A stretch of 64,000 nucleotides of DNA from Oscillospiraceae bacterium (GCA_017415165.1 JAFQIY010000049.1:1-64000), one strand, 5' to 3'; counted from the first letter of the stretch, positions 8,399-18,029 are shown. Made by a program: numbers and translations. Notes: a model not told the origin generated them from the letters alone.

Positions 8399-9655
8399 TT
8401 ATTCTTCATTATTTTCCTTTGGCATATCAATTTTGATACCGACCTTTGAAACGGATTGTTCGTCTGACTCAAGAATTGTTACAGTAAAAATACCGCTTTT
8501 TTCTGTTGCGCCTGTTTCAGGAATTCGTCCAAAAAGCTCCATTACCCAGCCGCCAACGGTGTTGCTGTCGGTTTCAATGAGATTTTCAGGAAGCTCCAGC
8601 TCTTCAAGCATATCACTTATACTCAGGTCAGCCTGTACATCATACATATGCTCGGCAACCTCTACAACGTTGTGCACAACCTCATCTGTTTCATCGTAGA
8701 TTTCACCGACCAGTTCTTCGATAATATCCTCCATTGTTACAATGCCGCTTGTTCCGCCGTACTGGTCCTTTACGATTGCCATATGGATTTTAGTACGCTG
8801 CATTTCGTAAAGCACCTCGGAAATCAGTTTCATTTCCGAAACGTAAAGTGCTTTCTGAATAATATCTTCAATGTTTATTGGCTTTCCGTCAGAACGGAAT
8901 TTAAGTGCGAAGAAGTCCTTTTCGTTGATGAGACCAACGATGTTGTCAATGGACTTGTCATAAACGGGAAGTCTTGTGTAGCGGTCACGGATGAAGATTT
9001 CCATAATCTCGTCAGGGTCATCGTTACGTTCAACAGCCACGACTTTTACTCTCGGCACAAGAATTTGCTCAATTGTTGTTTCGTCAAATTCAAGTGCTGA
9101 TTTAACAAGTTCGCTTTCCTGTTCTTCGAGAACACCCTGGTCCTCAATTTCGTTGATAATATATTTCAATTCGTCTTCGGTAAAGTTAGGTTCATTGCCT
9201 GCTTTGGAAAGCTTTGCCATAGCCTTTTGAAGCTGAGCAAAAATAATGGAAATCGGAGTCAGTATCCACATTATAACATTGAGAATTCCCGCAAATGCAA
9301 GTGCACAGCTTTCAGCGTGCTGTTTTGCAAAGGATTTCGGCATAATCTCACCGAAAATGAGAACGAGAACAGTCATTACGGCTGTTGCAACAGCAACACC
9401 TGCTGCACCGAAAAGCTCAGTGAAAATAACCGTACCGAGTGATGATGAAAGAATGTTTACAATGTTGTTGCCCACGAGAATTGTTGTGAGGGCTTTGTCA
9501 AAGTTTTCAGCAATTTTCAAGGCACGCTCAGCCTTTTTGCTGCCGTTTGCAGCCTGATGCTTCAGACGGATTTTGTTTACTGTGGAAAACGCTGTTTCCA
9601 TTGATGAAAAGAGTGCGGACATTACGAGGAGACACGCTATCGCTATGTACTTCAC
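8399..9655 (-). CDS. CNNM/CorC (HlyC-CorC) family membrane protein
   Basis: The protein (418 aa) has an N-terminal DUF21/CNNM membrane domain with about four hydrophobic segments, including the typical start region LFSSMETAFSTVNKIRLK and the FGEIMPKSFA motif. A pair of CBS domains follows (about 195-320, motif QYGGTSGIVTMEDIIEELVG), then a C-terminal CorC/HlyC domain. Proteins of this family are linked to magnesium or other divalent-cation efflux, and older annotations call them hemolysins. The last codons (NNEE then stop) are built from the aataatgaagaat motif of repeat family A, whose copy 1 lies just downstream. It is probably a monocistronic gene. Confidence 0.9.
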   Translation of the reverse strand: MKYIAIACLLVMSALFSSMETAFSTVNKIRLKHQAANGSKKAERALKIAENFDKALTTILVGNNIVNILSSSLGTVIFTELFGAAGVAVATAVMTVLVLIFGEIMPKSFAKQHAESCALAFAGILNVIMWILTPISIIFAQLQKAMAKLSKAGNEPNFTEDELKYIINEIEDQGVLEEQESELVKSALEFDETTIEQILVPRVKVVAVERNDDPDEIMEIFIRDRYTRLPVYDKSIDNIVGLINEKDFFALKFRSDGKPINIEDIIQKALYVSEMKLISEVLYEMQRTKIHMAIVKDQYGGTSGIVTMEDIIEELVGEIYDETDEVVHNVVEVAEHMYDVQADLSISDMLEELELPENLIETDSNTVGGWVMELFGRIPETGATEKSGIFTVTILESDEQSVSKVGIKIDMPKENNEE

Positions 9656-9868
9656 GATAAAAAACCTTGCCTTTCTTTTTTTAGAAAAATATCATATATT
9701 TTATCATCAAGCAGATTTACCTGACGATAATAACATATATCATAGCATACATTTACATTTAATGCAAGCGTTTTCAGTACAAATTCCATAATTTAGCCTA
9801 ATCTTATATGGAAATATACAGCATATACAGAAATATTTTACATTAGTTAATGATTTTTCGGATAATAT

Positions 9869-9878
9869 GTGGTATAAT
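9869..9878 (+). promoter_or_regulatory. Extended -10 promoter of the gtrA/ABC operon
   Basis: TGGTATAAT is a perfect extended -10 element (TGnTATAAT), about 38 bp upstream of the TTG start of the GtrA gene. No good -35 is seen, which is usual with extended -10 promoters. Confidence 0.6.
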
Positions 9879-9915
9879 AATTTAGTATGCATAAATTTAC
9901 ACGGAGGTTGACAAT

Positions 9916-10383
9916 TTGGACAAGCTTATACGAAAGATACTTTCGGTCTTTCCGAAATGGATACAGGATTTCTATGACAAGCACGAATCCGTGCTGTTAT
10001 ATTTAATAGTAGGGGCAATGACAACCGTAATCTCAATTGGTACGCAGTATATAGCAAAATATTTCGGTTTACCAACTGAGGTAAATACCACCATAAGCTG
10101 GATTTGTGCCGTGACCTTTGCCTTTTTCACCAACAAGGTGTGGGTGTTCAAGAATGAGTCAAAAACAAAAAAGGACTGGATTTCACAGGCTGCTGCATTT
10201 TATGGTGCACGGCTTGTAACCTACTTCCTTGAATTAGGCTTTATGAGCTTTACGGTAAGGGTGCTTATGCAGAATGAGTACGTAATGAAGCTGATTGCGC
10301 AGATTTTCATACTGGTGCTGAACTACCTTTTCAGCAAGCTGGTTATTTTCAGAAAAAAGGGGGATAAAAAGGACGATGTTTAA
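9916..10383 (+). CDS. GtrA-family membrane protein
   Basis: The protein (155 aa) shows the GtrA/DPMS-like layout of four transmembrane segments, with the typical end of helix 1 (YLIVGAMTTVIS), the motif FAFFTNKVWVF after helix 2, and NYLFSKLVIFRKK near the C-terminus. Relatives help translocate polyprenyl-linked sugars across the membrane for cell-wall or O-antigen decoration. The start is TTG, eight bases after GGAGG. Its end overlaps the first ABC exporter gene by eight bases, so the three genes form one operon. No partner glycosyltransferase is adjacent. Confidence 0.88.
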   Translation: MDKLIRKILSVFPKWIQDFYDKHESVLLYLIVGAMTTVISIGTQYIAKYFGLPTEVNTTISWICAVTFAFFTNKVWVFKNESKTKKDWISQAAAFYGARLVTYFLELGFMSFTVRVLMQNEYVMKLIAQIFILVLNYLFSKLVIFRKKGDKKDDV

Positions 10384-12106
10384 GCTGGCAAAAAGATATC
10401 TTGGCGGCTTCAAGAAGGAGCTTATCATAGGTCCTGCCGCAAAGCTGATTGAAGCGATTTTCGAGCTGATTGTTCCGCTGATTATGGCGGAAATCATCGA
10501 CAAGGGCATCAACGGCGGCGCAGGCAAGGAGTACATTTTCAAAATGGGCGGTCTTATGATACTTATGGGTGTTTTCGGACTCTGCTCCACCCTCGTCTGT
10601 CAGTACCTTGCTTCCCGTGCTTCGCAGGGTGTGGGTACAATAATCAGAAACGATTTGTTCCGCCATATCGGAACATTTTCCCACGCTGAGCTTGACAAGT
10701 TCGGTACACCGTCCCTTATCACACGTATTACAAACGACGTAAATCAGGTGCAAAGCGCAGTTGCAATGCTCATCAGACTTGTTGTACGTGCACCATTCCT
10801 CGTTGTTGGTGCGGCGGTAATGGCTATGACAATCGACGTGAAGCTGTCGCTGATATTCCTTGCGGTAATTCCGCTTGTTGCGGCTGTGCTTTACTTTATT
10901 ATGTCCCGTTCGGTACCGTTCTATCGTGTTATACAGAAAAAGCTGGACAAAATCAGCCTTATCACCCGTGAAAGCCTTTCGGGTGCAAGGGTAATCCGTG
11001 CATTTTCAAGACAGGAAAAGGAGCAGGAACGTTTTGACGAGGCTAACAACGACTACGCTGAAATTTCAATGCGTGTGGGACGTCTTTCCGCACTTCTCAA
11101 CCCCCTTACATACGCAATTATGAATCTTGCAATTGCGGCAATCGTGTGGTTCGGCGGCTTCCGTGTTGAAAGCGGCGCACTGACTCAGGGTCAGGTTATC
11201 GCTTTCGTAAACTATATGACACAGATTTCCGTTGCCCTTGTTGTTGTGGCAAACCTTGTGGTGCTGTTCACAAAGGCGGCGGCAAGCTCAACACGTATCA
11301 ACGAGGTTTTCGAGGTTGAAACAACAATCGTTGACGGCGAGGGCGCTAAGGAAAATGAAAATGCGCCTAAGATTGAGTTCAGGGACGTGTCCTTCTCCTA
11401 CAGCGAAAATGGCGACAACGCTGTTGAAAATATCACTTTTACGCTGAACAAGGGCGAAACTCTCGGCGTAATCGGCGGTACAGGTTCGGGTAAATCTACC
11501 CTCGTCAACCTTATCCCACGTTTCTACGATGCCGAACAGGGAGAGGTGCTGATTGACGGCGAGAACGTGAAAAATTATACCCTCGACGCACTCCGCGGCA
11601 AGATTGGTGTCGTGCCCCAGAAGGCTATGCTTTTCTCGGGAACAATTGCGGAAAATCTCCGCTGGGGCGACGCAAACGCAACTGATGCCGAGCTTGTCAA
11701 AGCGGCTGAAATTGCCCAGGCAAAGGAGTTTATCGACAAGATGCCCGACGGCTTCGGTACTATTATAAATCAGGGCGGACGCAACCTTTCGGGCGGTCAG
11801 AAGCAAAGACTGACCATTGCACGTGCGCTGGTTGGCAGCCCCGAAATACTTATCCTTGACGACAGCGCCTCTGCACTTGACTTTGCAACGGATGCGGCAC
11901 TGAGAAAGGCTATCGCAACCCACACCGACAATATGACCGTTATCATCGTCTCACAGCGTGCGACCTCTATCAAATATGCCGACAAAATTATCGTCCTCGA
12001 CGACGGCGAGGCAGTCGGACTCGGTACTCACGAACAGCTTATGGAAAGCTGTGAGGTTTACCGTGAAATTGTTATGTCACAGGAAAGTGGGGTGGGTAAA
12101 GCGTGA
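10376..12106 (+). CDS. ABC exporter half-transporter with degenerate Walker B
   Basis: The protein (576 aa) has a six-helix type IV exporter membrane domain (about 15-300) fused to an ATPase domain. Walker A is GGTGSGKST and the signature is LSGGQKQRL. Walker B ends LILDDSASAL, so the catalytic Glu is Asp. That is the hallmark of the non-hydrolysing site in heterodimeric exporters such as BmrC/BmrD or LmrC/LmrD. Its partner follows with a 4-base overlap (GTGA). The pair probably exports drugs, lipids or peptides; the substrate is unknown. Confidence 0.92.
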   Translation: MFKLAKRYLGGFKKELIIGPAAKLIEAIFELIVPLIMAEIIDKGINGGAGKEYIFKMGGLMILMGVFGLCSTLVCQYLASRASQGVGTIIRNDLFRHIGTFSHAELDKFGTPSLITRITNDVNQVQSAVAMLIRLVVRAPFLVVGAAVMAMTIDVKLSLIFLAVIPLVAAVLYFIMSRSVPFYRVIQKKLDKISLITRESLSGARVIRAFSRQEKEQERFDEANNDYAEISMRVGRLSALLNPLTYAIMNLAIAAIVWFGGFRVESGALTQGQVIAFVNYMTQISVALVVVANLVVLFTKAAASSTRINEVFEVETTIVDGEGAKENENAPKIEFRDVSFSYSENGDNAVENITFTLNKGETLGVIGGTGSGKSTLVNLIPRFYDAEQGEVLIDGENVKNYTLDALRGKIGVVPQKAMLFSGTIAENLRWGDANATDAELVKAAEIAQAKEFIDKMPDGFGTIINQGGRNLSGGQKQRLTIARALVGSPEILILDDSASALDFATDAALRKAIATHTDNMTVIIVSQRATSIKYADKIIVLDDGEAVGLGTHEQLMESCEVYREIVMSQESGVGKA

Positions 12107-13845
12107 AAAAGCCTGTTGTAAAACGAATTTTAAGTTATACAAAGCCTTGCGCCGCACTTCTTATTCCTGCGGTAATCGCGGCAATCGTAAGCGTTATGCT
12201 TTCCCTCTACACGCCTATACTTGTTGGTCGTGGCATTGACTACATCATCGGTGAGAACAACGTTGACTTTGACGGGGTTAAGCGTTACGTTCTCTACATC
12301 GCAATAACTGTTGTCGTTTCGGCACTTTTCAGTTGGGTGATGTCCTACTGCACCTATAAGATTACCTATCGTGCGGTCAGTGATATGCGACGTGACTTGT
12401 ACGCTAAGCTGGACAGAGTGCCCCTCAACTACATCGACAGCACCGCAAGAGGCGACATCATCAGCCGTATGTCCGTGGATATCGAAACAATTTCCGATGG
12501 TATGTTACAGAGCTTTTCACAGTTCCTGACAGGCATTGTGACAATCCTCGGCACTATCATATTTATGCTTCGTATTAATGTGAAAATTGCTCTCGTGGTA
12601 ATTTTTATTACACCTCTTTCCCTTTTTGTTGCGGCATTCATTACAAAGCTTTGCCACGACAAATTCCGTGAGCAGTCCTCAATCCGAGGCGAACTCAGCG
12701 GTTGTATCGAGGAGCTTGTTGGCGGACAGAAAATCGTCAAGGCATTTGCCTACGAGGACAGAGCACAGAACAGGTTCGAGGAAATCAACGGCAGACTCTA
12801 CACCTGCGGCGTAAGAGCGCAGTTTTATTCCGCACTTACAAACCCCTGTACACGTTTCGTAAATAATATAGTATACGTTGCAACGGGTGTTTTCGGCGCA
12901 ATTTCCGTTATCAGTGGTGCGGCGGGGGCAATGTCCGTCGGTCAGATTGCTACGTTTTTAAGCTATGCAAACCAGTATACCAAGCCGTTCAACGAAATCA
13001 CGGGCGTTATCACCGAATTGCAGGCGGCATTTGCTTCCGCAAGACGTGTTTTCGCCGTGCTTGACGAGATTGAGGAAATTCCCGAAAAAGAACCGCCTGC
13101 ACCTGCTGTTGCGGACGGCACACTTACCATTGAGGACGTGTCTTTCTCCTACAAGCCTGAACAGAAGCTGTTGGAGGACGTTAACCTTGACGTAAAGGCT
13201 GGTCAGCGAATTGCAATCGTTGGCCCGACAGGCTGCGGAAAAACAACTCTCATCAATCTGCTTATGCGCTTCTATGACGTGCGTGAGGGTGCGATAAAGG
13301 TGGGCGGAAATGATATCCGTGATATGAAGCGTGAGGAGCTTCGTGCGCTGTTCGGAATGGTGCTTCAGGATACCTGGATTTTCACGGGTACAATCCGTGA
13401 GAATATTGCCTACGGCAAGCCTGACGCTACTGAGGAGGAAATCATTGCGGCGGCAAAGATGTCCCACTGTCACAGCTTTATAAGACGTCTGCCGCAGGGC
13501 TATGATACCGTTGTTTCCGAGGATGGCGGCACGCTTTCACAGGGGCAGAAGCAGCTGCTTTGTATCTCACGAATTATGCTCACCAACCCGCCTATGCTCA
13601 TTCTTGACGAGGCGACTTCAAGCATTGATACACGTACAGAGCTGAAAATTCAGAGTGCCTTTGCAAAGCTGATGAAGGGCAAGACAAGCTTCATCATCGC
13701 CCACCGCCTGTCAACAATCCGTGACGCTGACGTAATCCTCGTTATGAAGGACGGCAACATCATCGAGCAGGGCAACCACGAAACGCTTCTCGACAAGGGC
13801 GGATTTTACGCTAATCTTTACAATTCCCAATTTGAGCAAACTTAA
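12103..13845 (+). CDS. ABC exporter half-transporter, catalytic partner
   Basis: The protein (580 aa) has six membrane helices followed by an ATPase domain with Walker A GPTGCGKTT, an altered signature TLSQGQKQL and a canonical Walker B with catalytic Glu (MLILDEATSSID). Pairing this intact Walker B with the LSGGQ signature of the upstream subunit gives one consensus ATP site; the other combination gives the degenerate site. This is the normal asymmetry of heterodimeric exporters. The GTG start overlaps the upstream stop, so the subunits are translationally coupled. A hairpin array follows the gene. Confidence 0.92.
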   Translation: MKKPVVKRILSYTKPCAALLIPAVIAAIVSVMLSLYTPILVGRGIDYIIGENNVDFDGVKRYVLYIAITVVVSALFSWVMSYCTYKITYRAVSDMRRDLYAKLDRVPLNYIDSTARGDIISRMSVDIETISDGMLQSFSQFLTGIVTILGTIIFMLRINVKIALVVIFITPLSLFVAAFITKLCHDKFREQSSIRGELSGCIEELVGGQKIVKAFAYEDRAQNRFEEINGRLYTCGVRAQFYSALTNPCTRFVNNIVYVATGVFGAISVISGAAGAMSVGQIATFLSYANQYTKPFNEITGVITELQAAFASARRVFAVLDEIEEIPEKEPPAPAVADGTLTIEDVSFSYKPEQKLLEDVNLDVKAGQRIAIVGPTGCGKTTLINLLMRFYDVREGAIKVGGNDIRDMKREELRALFGMVLQDTWIFTGTIRENIAYGKPDATEEEIIAAAKMSHCHSFIRRLPQGYDTVVSEDGGTLSQGQKQLLCISRIMLTNPPMLILDEATSSIDTRTELKIQSAFAKLMKGKTSFIIAHRLSTIRDADVILVMKDGNIIEQGNHETLLDKGGFYANLYNSQFEQT

Positions 13846-13870
13846 AAAATCCAAATACTAAAAAGTTCGT

Positions 13871-14042
13871 CAACCTTTCAAGGTTGCGGGGGTCTTGGGG
13901 GCAGAGCCCCTGAGTCGCCCTCCGCAGAGGGCGAAATACTTTTGCCTCAGAGGCGCTCCGCAAAGGTGAATTTTTCGGCGGCAAGCCGAAAAAGAGGAAC
14001 GCCCTGCAAGTGAGGGCGTTCCTAAAAGCAGCGAAGCTGCTT
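13871..14042. repeat. Array of seven consecutive hairpins
   Basis: Seven short perfect or near-perfect stem-loops lie end to end between the ABC exporter and the GH113-like gene: caacctt..aaggttg, ggggc..gcccc, cgccct..agggcg, a cctc..gagg stem enclosed by tttgc..gcaaa, tttttcggc..gccgaaaaa, gaacgccct..agggcgttc and aagcagc..gctgctt. No T run follows any of them. It could be a composite repetitive element or a structured RNA. I see no second copy in the window. Confidence 0.7.
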
Positions 14043-14081
14043 AGAAAAGTAAAATCCATTTAACTGAAAGGACGGATTACT

Positions 14082-15044
14082 ATGTTTATTAAAGGTTTCA
14101 CATACGGTTTTGACGGCAGACGCGGTGCTTACCGAACAGAGGAAGCGGCTGTTTCTATGGAAAGACTTGCAGGTCTCGGCGGCGACTGGGCGGCACTTGC
14201 TTTCGTAATTCATCAGGACAGCTTCAGTTCGACAATTATCCGCCCCGATTATCGCTACACTGTTACCGACAAGGACGTTGCAACCGCTGCTGACAAGCTT
14301 CACGCACTTGGTTTAAAGGTTTGTATGAAGCCGATGGTCAACAGCGCTGACGGTGTGTGGCGTGCAAACATCTATTTCCCTGAAAGAGAATGGGGAGACA
14401 AGGACTACTGGAAGGAATGGTTTGACTGCTACACGGCTTTCCTTTGTCACTATGCTGAAATTGCCGAGGAAACAGGCTGTGAAATGTTCTGCGTTGGCTG
14501 TGAAATGCTTGGCACAGAGCACAAGGTTGACTACTGGCGCAAGGCTATCGAGGAAGTACGCAAGATTTATCACGGTCCAATCGTGTACAACACCAACCAC
14601 GGCAAGGAATTTGGTGTAAAGTGGTGGGACGCTTGCGATTATATCGGCACGTCCGCTTACTACGGTGTGGGCAAAGTCCCTGGGGACAGTATGGAGAATA
14701 TGAAGGCTGAATGGGACAAGCAGAAGGAGCGTCTTGCTGAGCTTTCCCGTGCAAACGGCGGTAAGCAGATTATCTTTATGGAAATCGGCTGCAGAAGCGC
14801 AAAGGGCTGTGCAATGATGCCTTATGATTTCAGCCACAAGGAGTTCCCTTACGACGAGGACGAGCAGGCTAACTTCTATGAATCCTGCTTCCGCTCAATG
14901 TGGGACGAGCCTTGGTTTGCAGGCTATTTCTGGTGGGACTGGTACACAAAAATCCCACAGCGTGACCCTGAAATGGGATTTTCAATTGTTGGCAAGAAGG
15001 CCGAAGCCGTTGTAAAGGAATGGTACGCTAAGGAAAGAGAGTGA
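14082..15044 (+). CDS. GH113-like glycoside hydrolase (cytosolic)
   Basis: The protein (320 aa) has no signal peptide and fits a (beta/alpha)8 barrel of the glycoside hydrolase family 113 type. Two Glu sit where the family has its acid/base and nucleophile: E141 in CVGCEM and E234 in IFMEIGC. Aromatic stretches such as GYFWWDWYTKIP near the C-terminus resemble the sugar-binding end of beta-mannanases. GH113 enzymes hydrolyse beta-1,4-mannans or manno-oligosaccharides, so an intracellular oligosaccharidase is likely. The gene has an AAAGGA ribosome binding site after the hairpin array. Its stop codon lies at the edge of repeat C1. Substrate assignment is inference. Confidence 0.75.
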   Translation: MFIKGFTYGFDGRRGAYRTEEAAVSMERLAGLGGDWAALAFVIHQDSFSSTIIRPDYRYTVTDKDVATAADKLHALGLKVCMKPMVNSADGVWRANIYFPEREWGDKDYWKEWFDCYTAFLCHYAEIAEETGCEMFCVGCEMLGTEHKVDYWRKAIEEVRKIYHGPIVYNTNHGKEFGVKWWDACDYIGTSAYYGVGKVPGDSMENMKAEWDKQKERLAELSRANGGKQIIFMEIGCRSAKGCAMMPYDFSHKEFPYDEDEQANFYESCFRSMWDEPWFAGYFWWDWYTKIPQRDPEMGFSIVGKKAEAVVKEWYAKERE

Positions 15045-15280
15045 GGAGTTAGGAGTTAGGAGTGAGGAGTGTGGAGAGTGGAGAGTGGAGTTAGGAGTTA
15101 GCTATGAAGGATAATTTATTTATTGACTTTGAGAAATGGATTTGTGATATGGAAAAAGTCTGGGAAAGTATCGGATTGAAAATTGCAAATCGGAATTATA
15201 CAGAAACTCATCGGCACAGCTATACTGTAACACTTGTTAAAGGCGGAAACATTAACTCCACACTCCACTCTCCACACTCC
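15045..15280. repeat. Inverted-repeat element family C, copy 1
   Basis: The left end (15045-15101) is built of ggagttaggagtgaggagtgtggagagtggag-type purine repeats, and the right end (15252-15280) is their reverse complement (ctccacactccactctccacactcc). The inner about 150 bp shows nothing recognisable except part of a short reading frame. A smaller copy lies at 38883-38970. The GH113 stop codon joins the left end directly. Confidence 0.8.
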
Positions 15281-15358
15281 AAACTTTTTACAGAAAATCT
15301 ATTGACATTTTCACCATTTTATCGTATTATTTCAATGAGTATATTCTCGTTTATTTGA
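15104..15358 (+). CDS. Doubtful 84-aa reading frame inside repeat C1
   Basis: An ATG with GGAG six bases upstream opens a frame whose middle reads like ordinary protein ([21 protein letters not shown]). It then runs straight through the right arm of repeat C1 (NSTLHSPHS) and over the speD promoter. The ribosome binding site is supplied by the repeat itself. I do not recognise the protein. It may be a gene fragment trapped between the repeat arms, or no gene at all. Confidence 0.25.
   Translation: MKDNLFIDFEKWICDMEKVWESIGLKIANRNYTETHRHSYTVTLVKGGNINSTLHSPHSKLFTENLLTFSPFYRIISMSIFSFI
15302..15330 (+). promoter_or_regulatory. Sigma-A promoter of the polyamine operon
   Basis: TTGACA and TATTAT are 17 bp apart, just past repeat C1 and about 54 bp before the speD start. 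Confidence 0.75.
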
Positions 15359-15383
15359 AAAAGAAAGGAACGTGAGGATAGGG

Positions 15384-16187
15384 TTGAACGACAAGCTCAA
15401 GCTTTACGGGTTTAATAACCTGACTAAAACTCTCAGCTTCAATATTTACGATATTTGCTACGCAAAAAGTGCGAGAGAGCAGCAGGATTATATAAAATAT
15501 ATTGACGAACAGTACAACTCCGACCGTCTGACAAAGATTTTGTGCGACGTTACGGAGATGATAGGGGCAAATGTGCTGAATATTTCAAAGCAGGACTATG
15601 AGCCGCAGGGTGCTTCGGTTACACTGCTGGTTTCTGAGGACCACCGTGATTATGATGAAATCGACGAGTCCTGTAATATGAGAATGGTTTCCTCTCCCGA
15701 AAAGCAGAGCATTGCGGGACATCTTGACAAGAGCCATCTTACGGTGCATACCTATCCCGAGTTTCACCCCGAAAACGAAATTACCACGTTCAGAGTGGAT
15801 ATTGACGTTTCTACCTGCGGAACAATTACTCCGCTGAAGTCGCTGGATTACCTTATCGGCAGCTTTGACTCGGATATCATCACAATCGACTACCGTGTAA
15901 GAGGCTTTACCCGTGACGAAAAGGGCAAGAAGCTGTTTATCGACCACGATATCACGTCAATTCAGGACTATATCGCAAAGGACACCCTTGAGCGTTACGA
16001 TGCTGTTGACGTGAATGTTTATCAGTCCAATATCTTCCACACAAAGATGATGATTAAGGAGATTTTCCTTCAAAATTATCTTTTTAATACTGACACCTAC
16101 GAGCTTGCGCCGAAAAAGAGACTTGAAATCAACGACTCTTTAAGGCGTGAAATGATTGAAATTTTCAGCGGTATGAACATTTATTAA
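15384..16187 (+). CDS. speD: S-adenosylmethionine decarboxylase, E. coli type
   Basis: The product (267 aa) is a pyruvoyl enzyme that decarboxylates SAM to give the aminopropyl donor for spermidine synthesis. It follows E. coli SpeD closely: [63 protein letters not shown] and [10 protein letters not shown]. Self-cleavage is expected between Lys and Ser in LDKSH, where Ser becomes the pyruvoyl group. I prefer the TTG at 15384, six bases after GAGG, which gives an N-terminus like the E. coli protein. A GTG at 15372 would add four residues but has a 2-base spacing. It is the first gene of the polyamine operon. Confidence 0.95.
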   Translation: MNDKLKLYGFNNLTKTLSFNIYDICYAKSAREQQDYIKYIDEQYNSDRLTKILCDVTEMIGANVLNISKQDYEPQGASVTLLVSEDHRDYDEIDESCNMRMVSSPEKQSIAGHLDKSHLTVHTYPEFHPENEITTFRVDIDVSTCGTITPLKSLDYLIGSFDSDIITIDYRVRGFTRDEKGKKLFIDHDITSIQDYIAKDTLERYDAVDVNVYQSNIFHTKMMIKEIFLQNYLFNTDTYELAPKKRLEINDSLRREMIEIFSGMNIY

Positions 16188-16200
16188 GGAGATGACGTAT

Positions 16201-16545
16201 ATGAAAAGCATAGTTAAAGTTCTTCTTGCGGTTGTTATTCTGGCTGCGGCAATGTGTCTTACAGGCTGCGGAGAAAAGCCTAAATCCGAAGTTTCCCCGA
16301 ACGTTGCAAGGACAATTATGGAAAACTATCTTGTCGGCAAGGGTTTTGAAAAGGGCTCAGATTTCCTTTCTGAGGAAAATACTATGATGATTGATGACGT
16401 AAAGGTTTATGTTTTTTCGTGGCGTACTCCTGCAGGCGAAAACGCAGACAGGCTTTTTGGTATGTATGCGGTTTCCGTTGACGGAAAGGATTTTTACGAA
16501 TACCAGTCTGGACGTAACGAGTGGATACACGATATGGACAACTGA
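16201..16545 (+). CDS. Small lipoprotein in the polyamine operon
   Basis: The protein (114 aa) has a lipoprotein signal peptide with lipobox LTGC (Cys at about residue 23), so it should be anchored to the outer face of the membrane. The mature part (about 90 aa) contains DVKVYVFSWRTP and FGMYAVSVDGKDFYEY, which look like beta strands. I recognise no family. The ATG at 16201 lies nine bases after AGGAG; an earlier in-frame ATG overlaps that site. It lies 13 bp after speD and 26 bp before the decarboxylase gene, so it is co-transcribed. Its role there is unknown. Confidence 0.8.
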   Translation: MKSIVKVLLAVVILAAAMCLTGCGEKPKSEVSPNVARTIMENYLVGKGFEKGSDFLSEENTMMIDDVKVYVFSWRTPAGENADRLFGMYAVSVDGKDFYEYQSGRNEWIHDMDN

Positions 16546-16571
16546 TATCACGCTGAAAAGGAATGATGTAA

Positions 16572-18029
16572 ATGCTTGACCAGCACAGAGCGCCGATTTA
16601 TGACGCGCTTTTGAGATACCGTGACGCAAGGGTTGTGCCCTTTGATGTACCGGGTCACAAGCACGGAAAGGGTAATCCCGAGCTGACGGAATTCCTCGGG
16701 AAAACCTGTCTTTCCGTTGATGTAAATTCTATGAAGCCGCTGGATAATCTCTGCCACCCAACTTCCGTTATCAAGGAAGCTGAGGAGCTTGCGGCAGAGG
16801 CATTCGGAGCGGCTTACTGCTTTTTTATGGTTGGGGGCACGACCTCATCGGTGCAGTCAATGGTGTTCTCCGTCTGCAAGGCGGGGGAGAAAATCATTAT
16901 GCCCCGAAACGTGCACAGAAGTGCTATCAACGCACTTATTCTGAGTGGTGCAATTCCCGTTTACGTTAACCCGGGGGTTAATGAAAAGCTGGGTATTCCT
17001 CTCGGAATGAGCGTCAGGGACGTGGAAAAAGCTATACTTGAAAATCCCGATGCAAAGGCGGTTTTTGTGAACAATCCGACTTACTACGGAATTTGCTCCG
17101 ATTTGAAAAGAATTACCGACCTTGCCCATTCTCACGGAATGGCGGTTATCGTTGACGAGGCGCACGGTACACACTTCTACTTCGGTGAAAATCTTCCGAT
17201 TTCCGCAATGGCGGCAGGTGCCGATATGGCGGCGGTTTCAATGCACAAGTCGGGCGGCTCACTTACGCAGAGCAGCTTCCTGCTTATCGGAAAGGGTGCT
17301 GAAAAATTCGGCGTAACTGAGGGCAGAGTCCGTGCGGTGATTAACCTTACACAGACAACAAGCGGCTCGTATCTGCTGATGTCATCACTGGATATTTCCA
17401 GAAGAAACCTTGCGCTGGACGGCAAGAAAATTATTGAGAAGGCTATCAATAATGCCGCTTATGCAAGAGAGGAAATTTCCAAAATCGGCGGCTATTACGC
17501 GTTTGCGGATGAGCTTATCAATGGCGATGATATATACGATTTTGACCGCACCAAGCTTTCAGTGCACACCCGTGATATTGGTCTTGCAGGTATTGAGGTT
17601 TACGACTATCTTCGTGATAACTATGATATTCAGATTGAATTCGGCGATATCGGAAATATTCTTGCGTACATCTCCGCAGGAGATATGTGGAAGGATATTG
17701 AAAGACTTGTTTCTGCACTTGCCGAAATCAAGCGCCGTTTTTCCAAGGATAAGACGGGTATGCTTGACCACGAATATATCAATCCGCAGGTTGTGCTTTC
17801 ACCGCAGGCGGCTTTCTACGGTGAGCAGGTTTCTATGCCGATTGAGGAGAGTGCAGGCAAAATCAGCGGTGAGTTTGTAATGTGCTATCCGCCCGGTATT
17901 CCGATACTTGCCCCAGGGGAGAGGATTACGGAGGAAATTCTTGCGTATATCCGTTATTCCAAGGAGAGAGGCTGTATGATGACGGGTACGGAGGATATGG
18001 AAATTGAAAATATCAAGGTGATTGTCTGA
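16572..18029 (+). CDS. speA: Arg/Lys/Orn decarboxylase (PLP), probable arginine decarboxylase
   Basis: The protein (485 aa) is a fold-type I PLP enzyme of the Orn/Lys/Arg decarboxylase group. It has the N-terminal FDVPGHKHGKG, the cofactor region MVGGTTSSVQ, the PLP Asp in VIVDEAHGTHF (D195), and the Schiff-base Lys in SMHKSGGSLTQSS (K226). The C-terminal GIPILAPGERIT is also typical. It lacks the wing and long C-terminal domains of the large enterobacterial enzymes, as in Gram-positive relatives such as B. subtilis SpeA. Arginine is the likely substrate because agmatinase (speB) is encoded three genes downstream; lysine cannot be excluded from sequence alone. It is in the cytosol. Confidence 0.88.
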   Translation: MLDQHRAPIYDALLRYRDARVVPFDVPGHKHGKGNPELTEFLGKTCLSVDVNSMKPLDNLCHPTSVIKEAEELAAEAFGAAYCFFMVGGTTSSVQSMVFSVCKAGEKIIMPRNVHRSAINALILSGAIPVYVNPGVNEKLGIPLGMSVRDVEKAILENPDAKAVFVNNPTYYGICSDLKRITDLAHSHGMAVIVDEAHGTHFYFGENLPISAMAAGADMAAVSMHKSGGSLTQSSFLLIGKGAEKFGVTEGRVRAVINLTQTTSGSYLLMSSLDISRRNLALDGKKIIEKAINNAAYAREEISKIGGYYAFADELINGDDIYDFDRTKLSVHTRDIGLAGIEVYDYLRDNYDIQIEFGDIGNILAYISAGDMWKDIERLVSALAEIKRRFSKDKTGMLDHEYINPQVVLSPQAAFYGEQVSMPIEESAGKISGEFVMCYPPGIPILAPGERITEEILAYIRYSKERGCMMTGTEDMEIENIKVIV

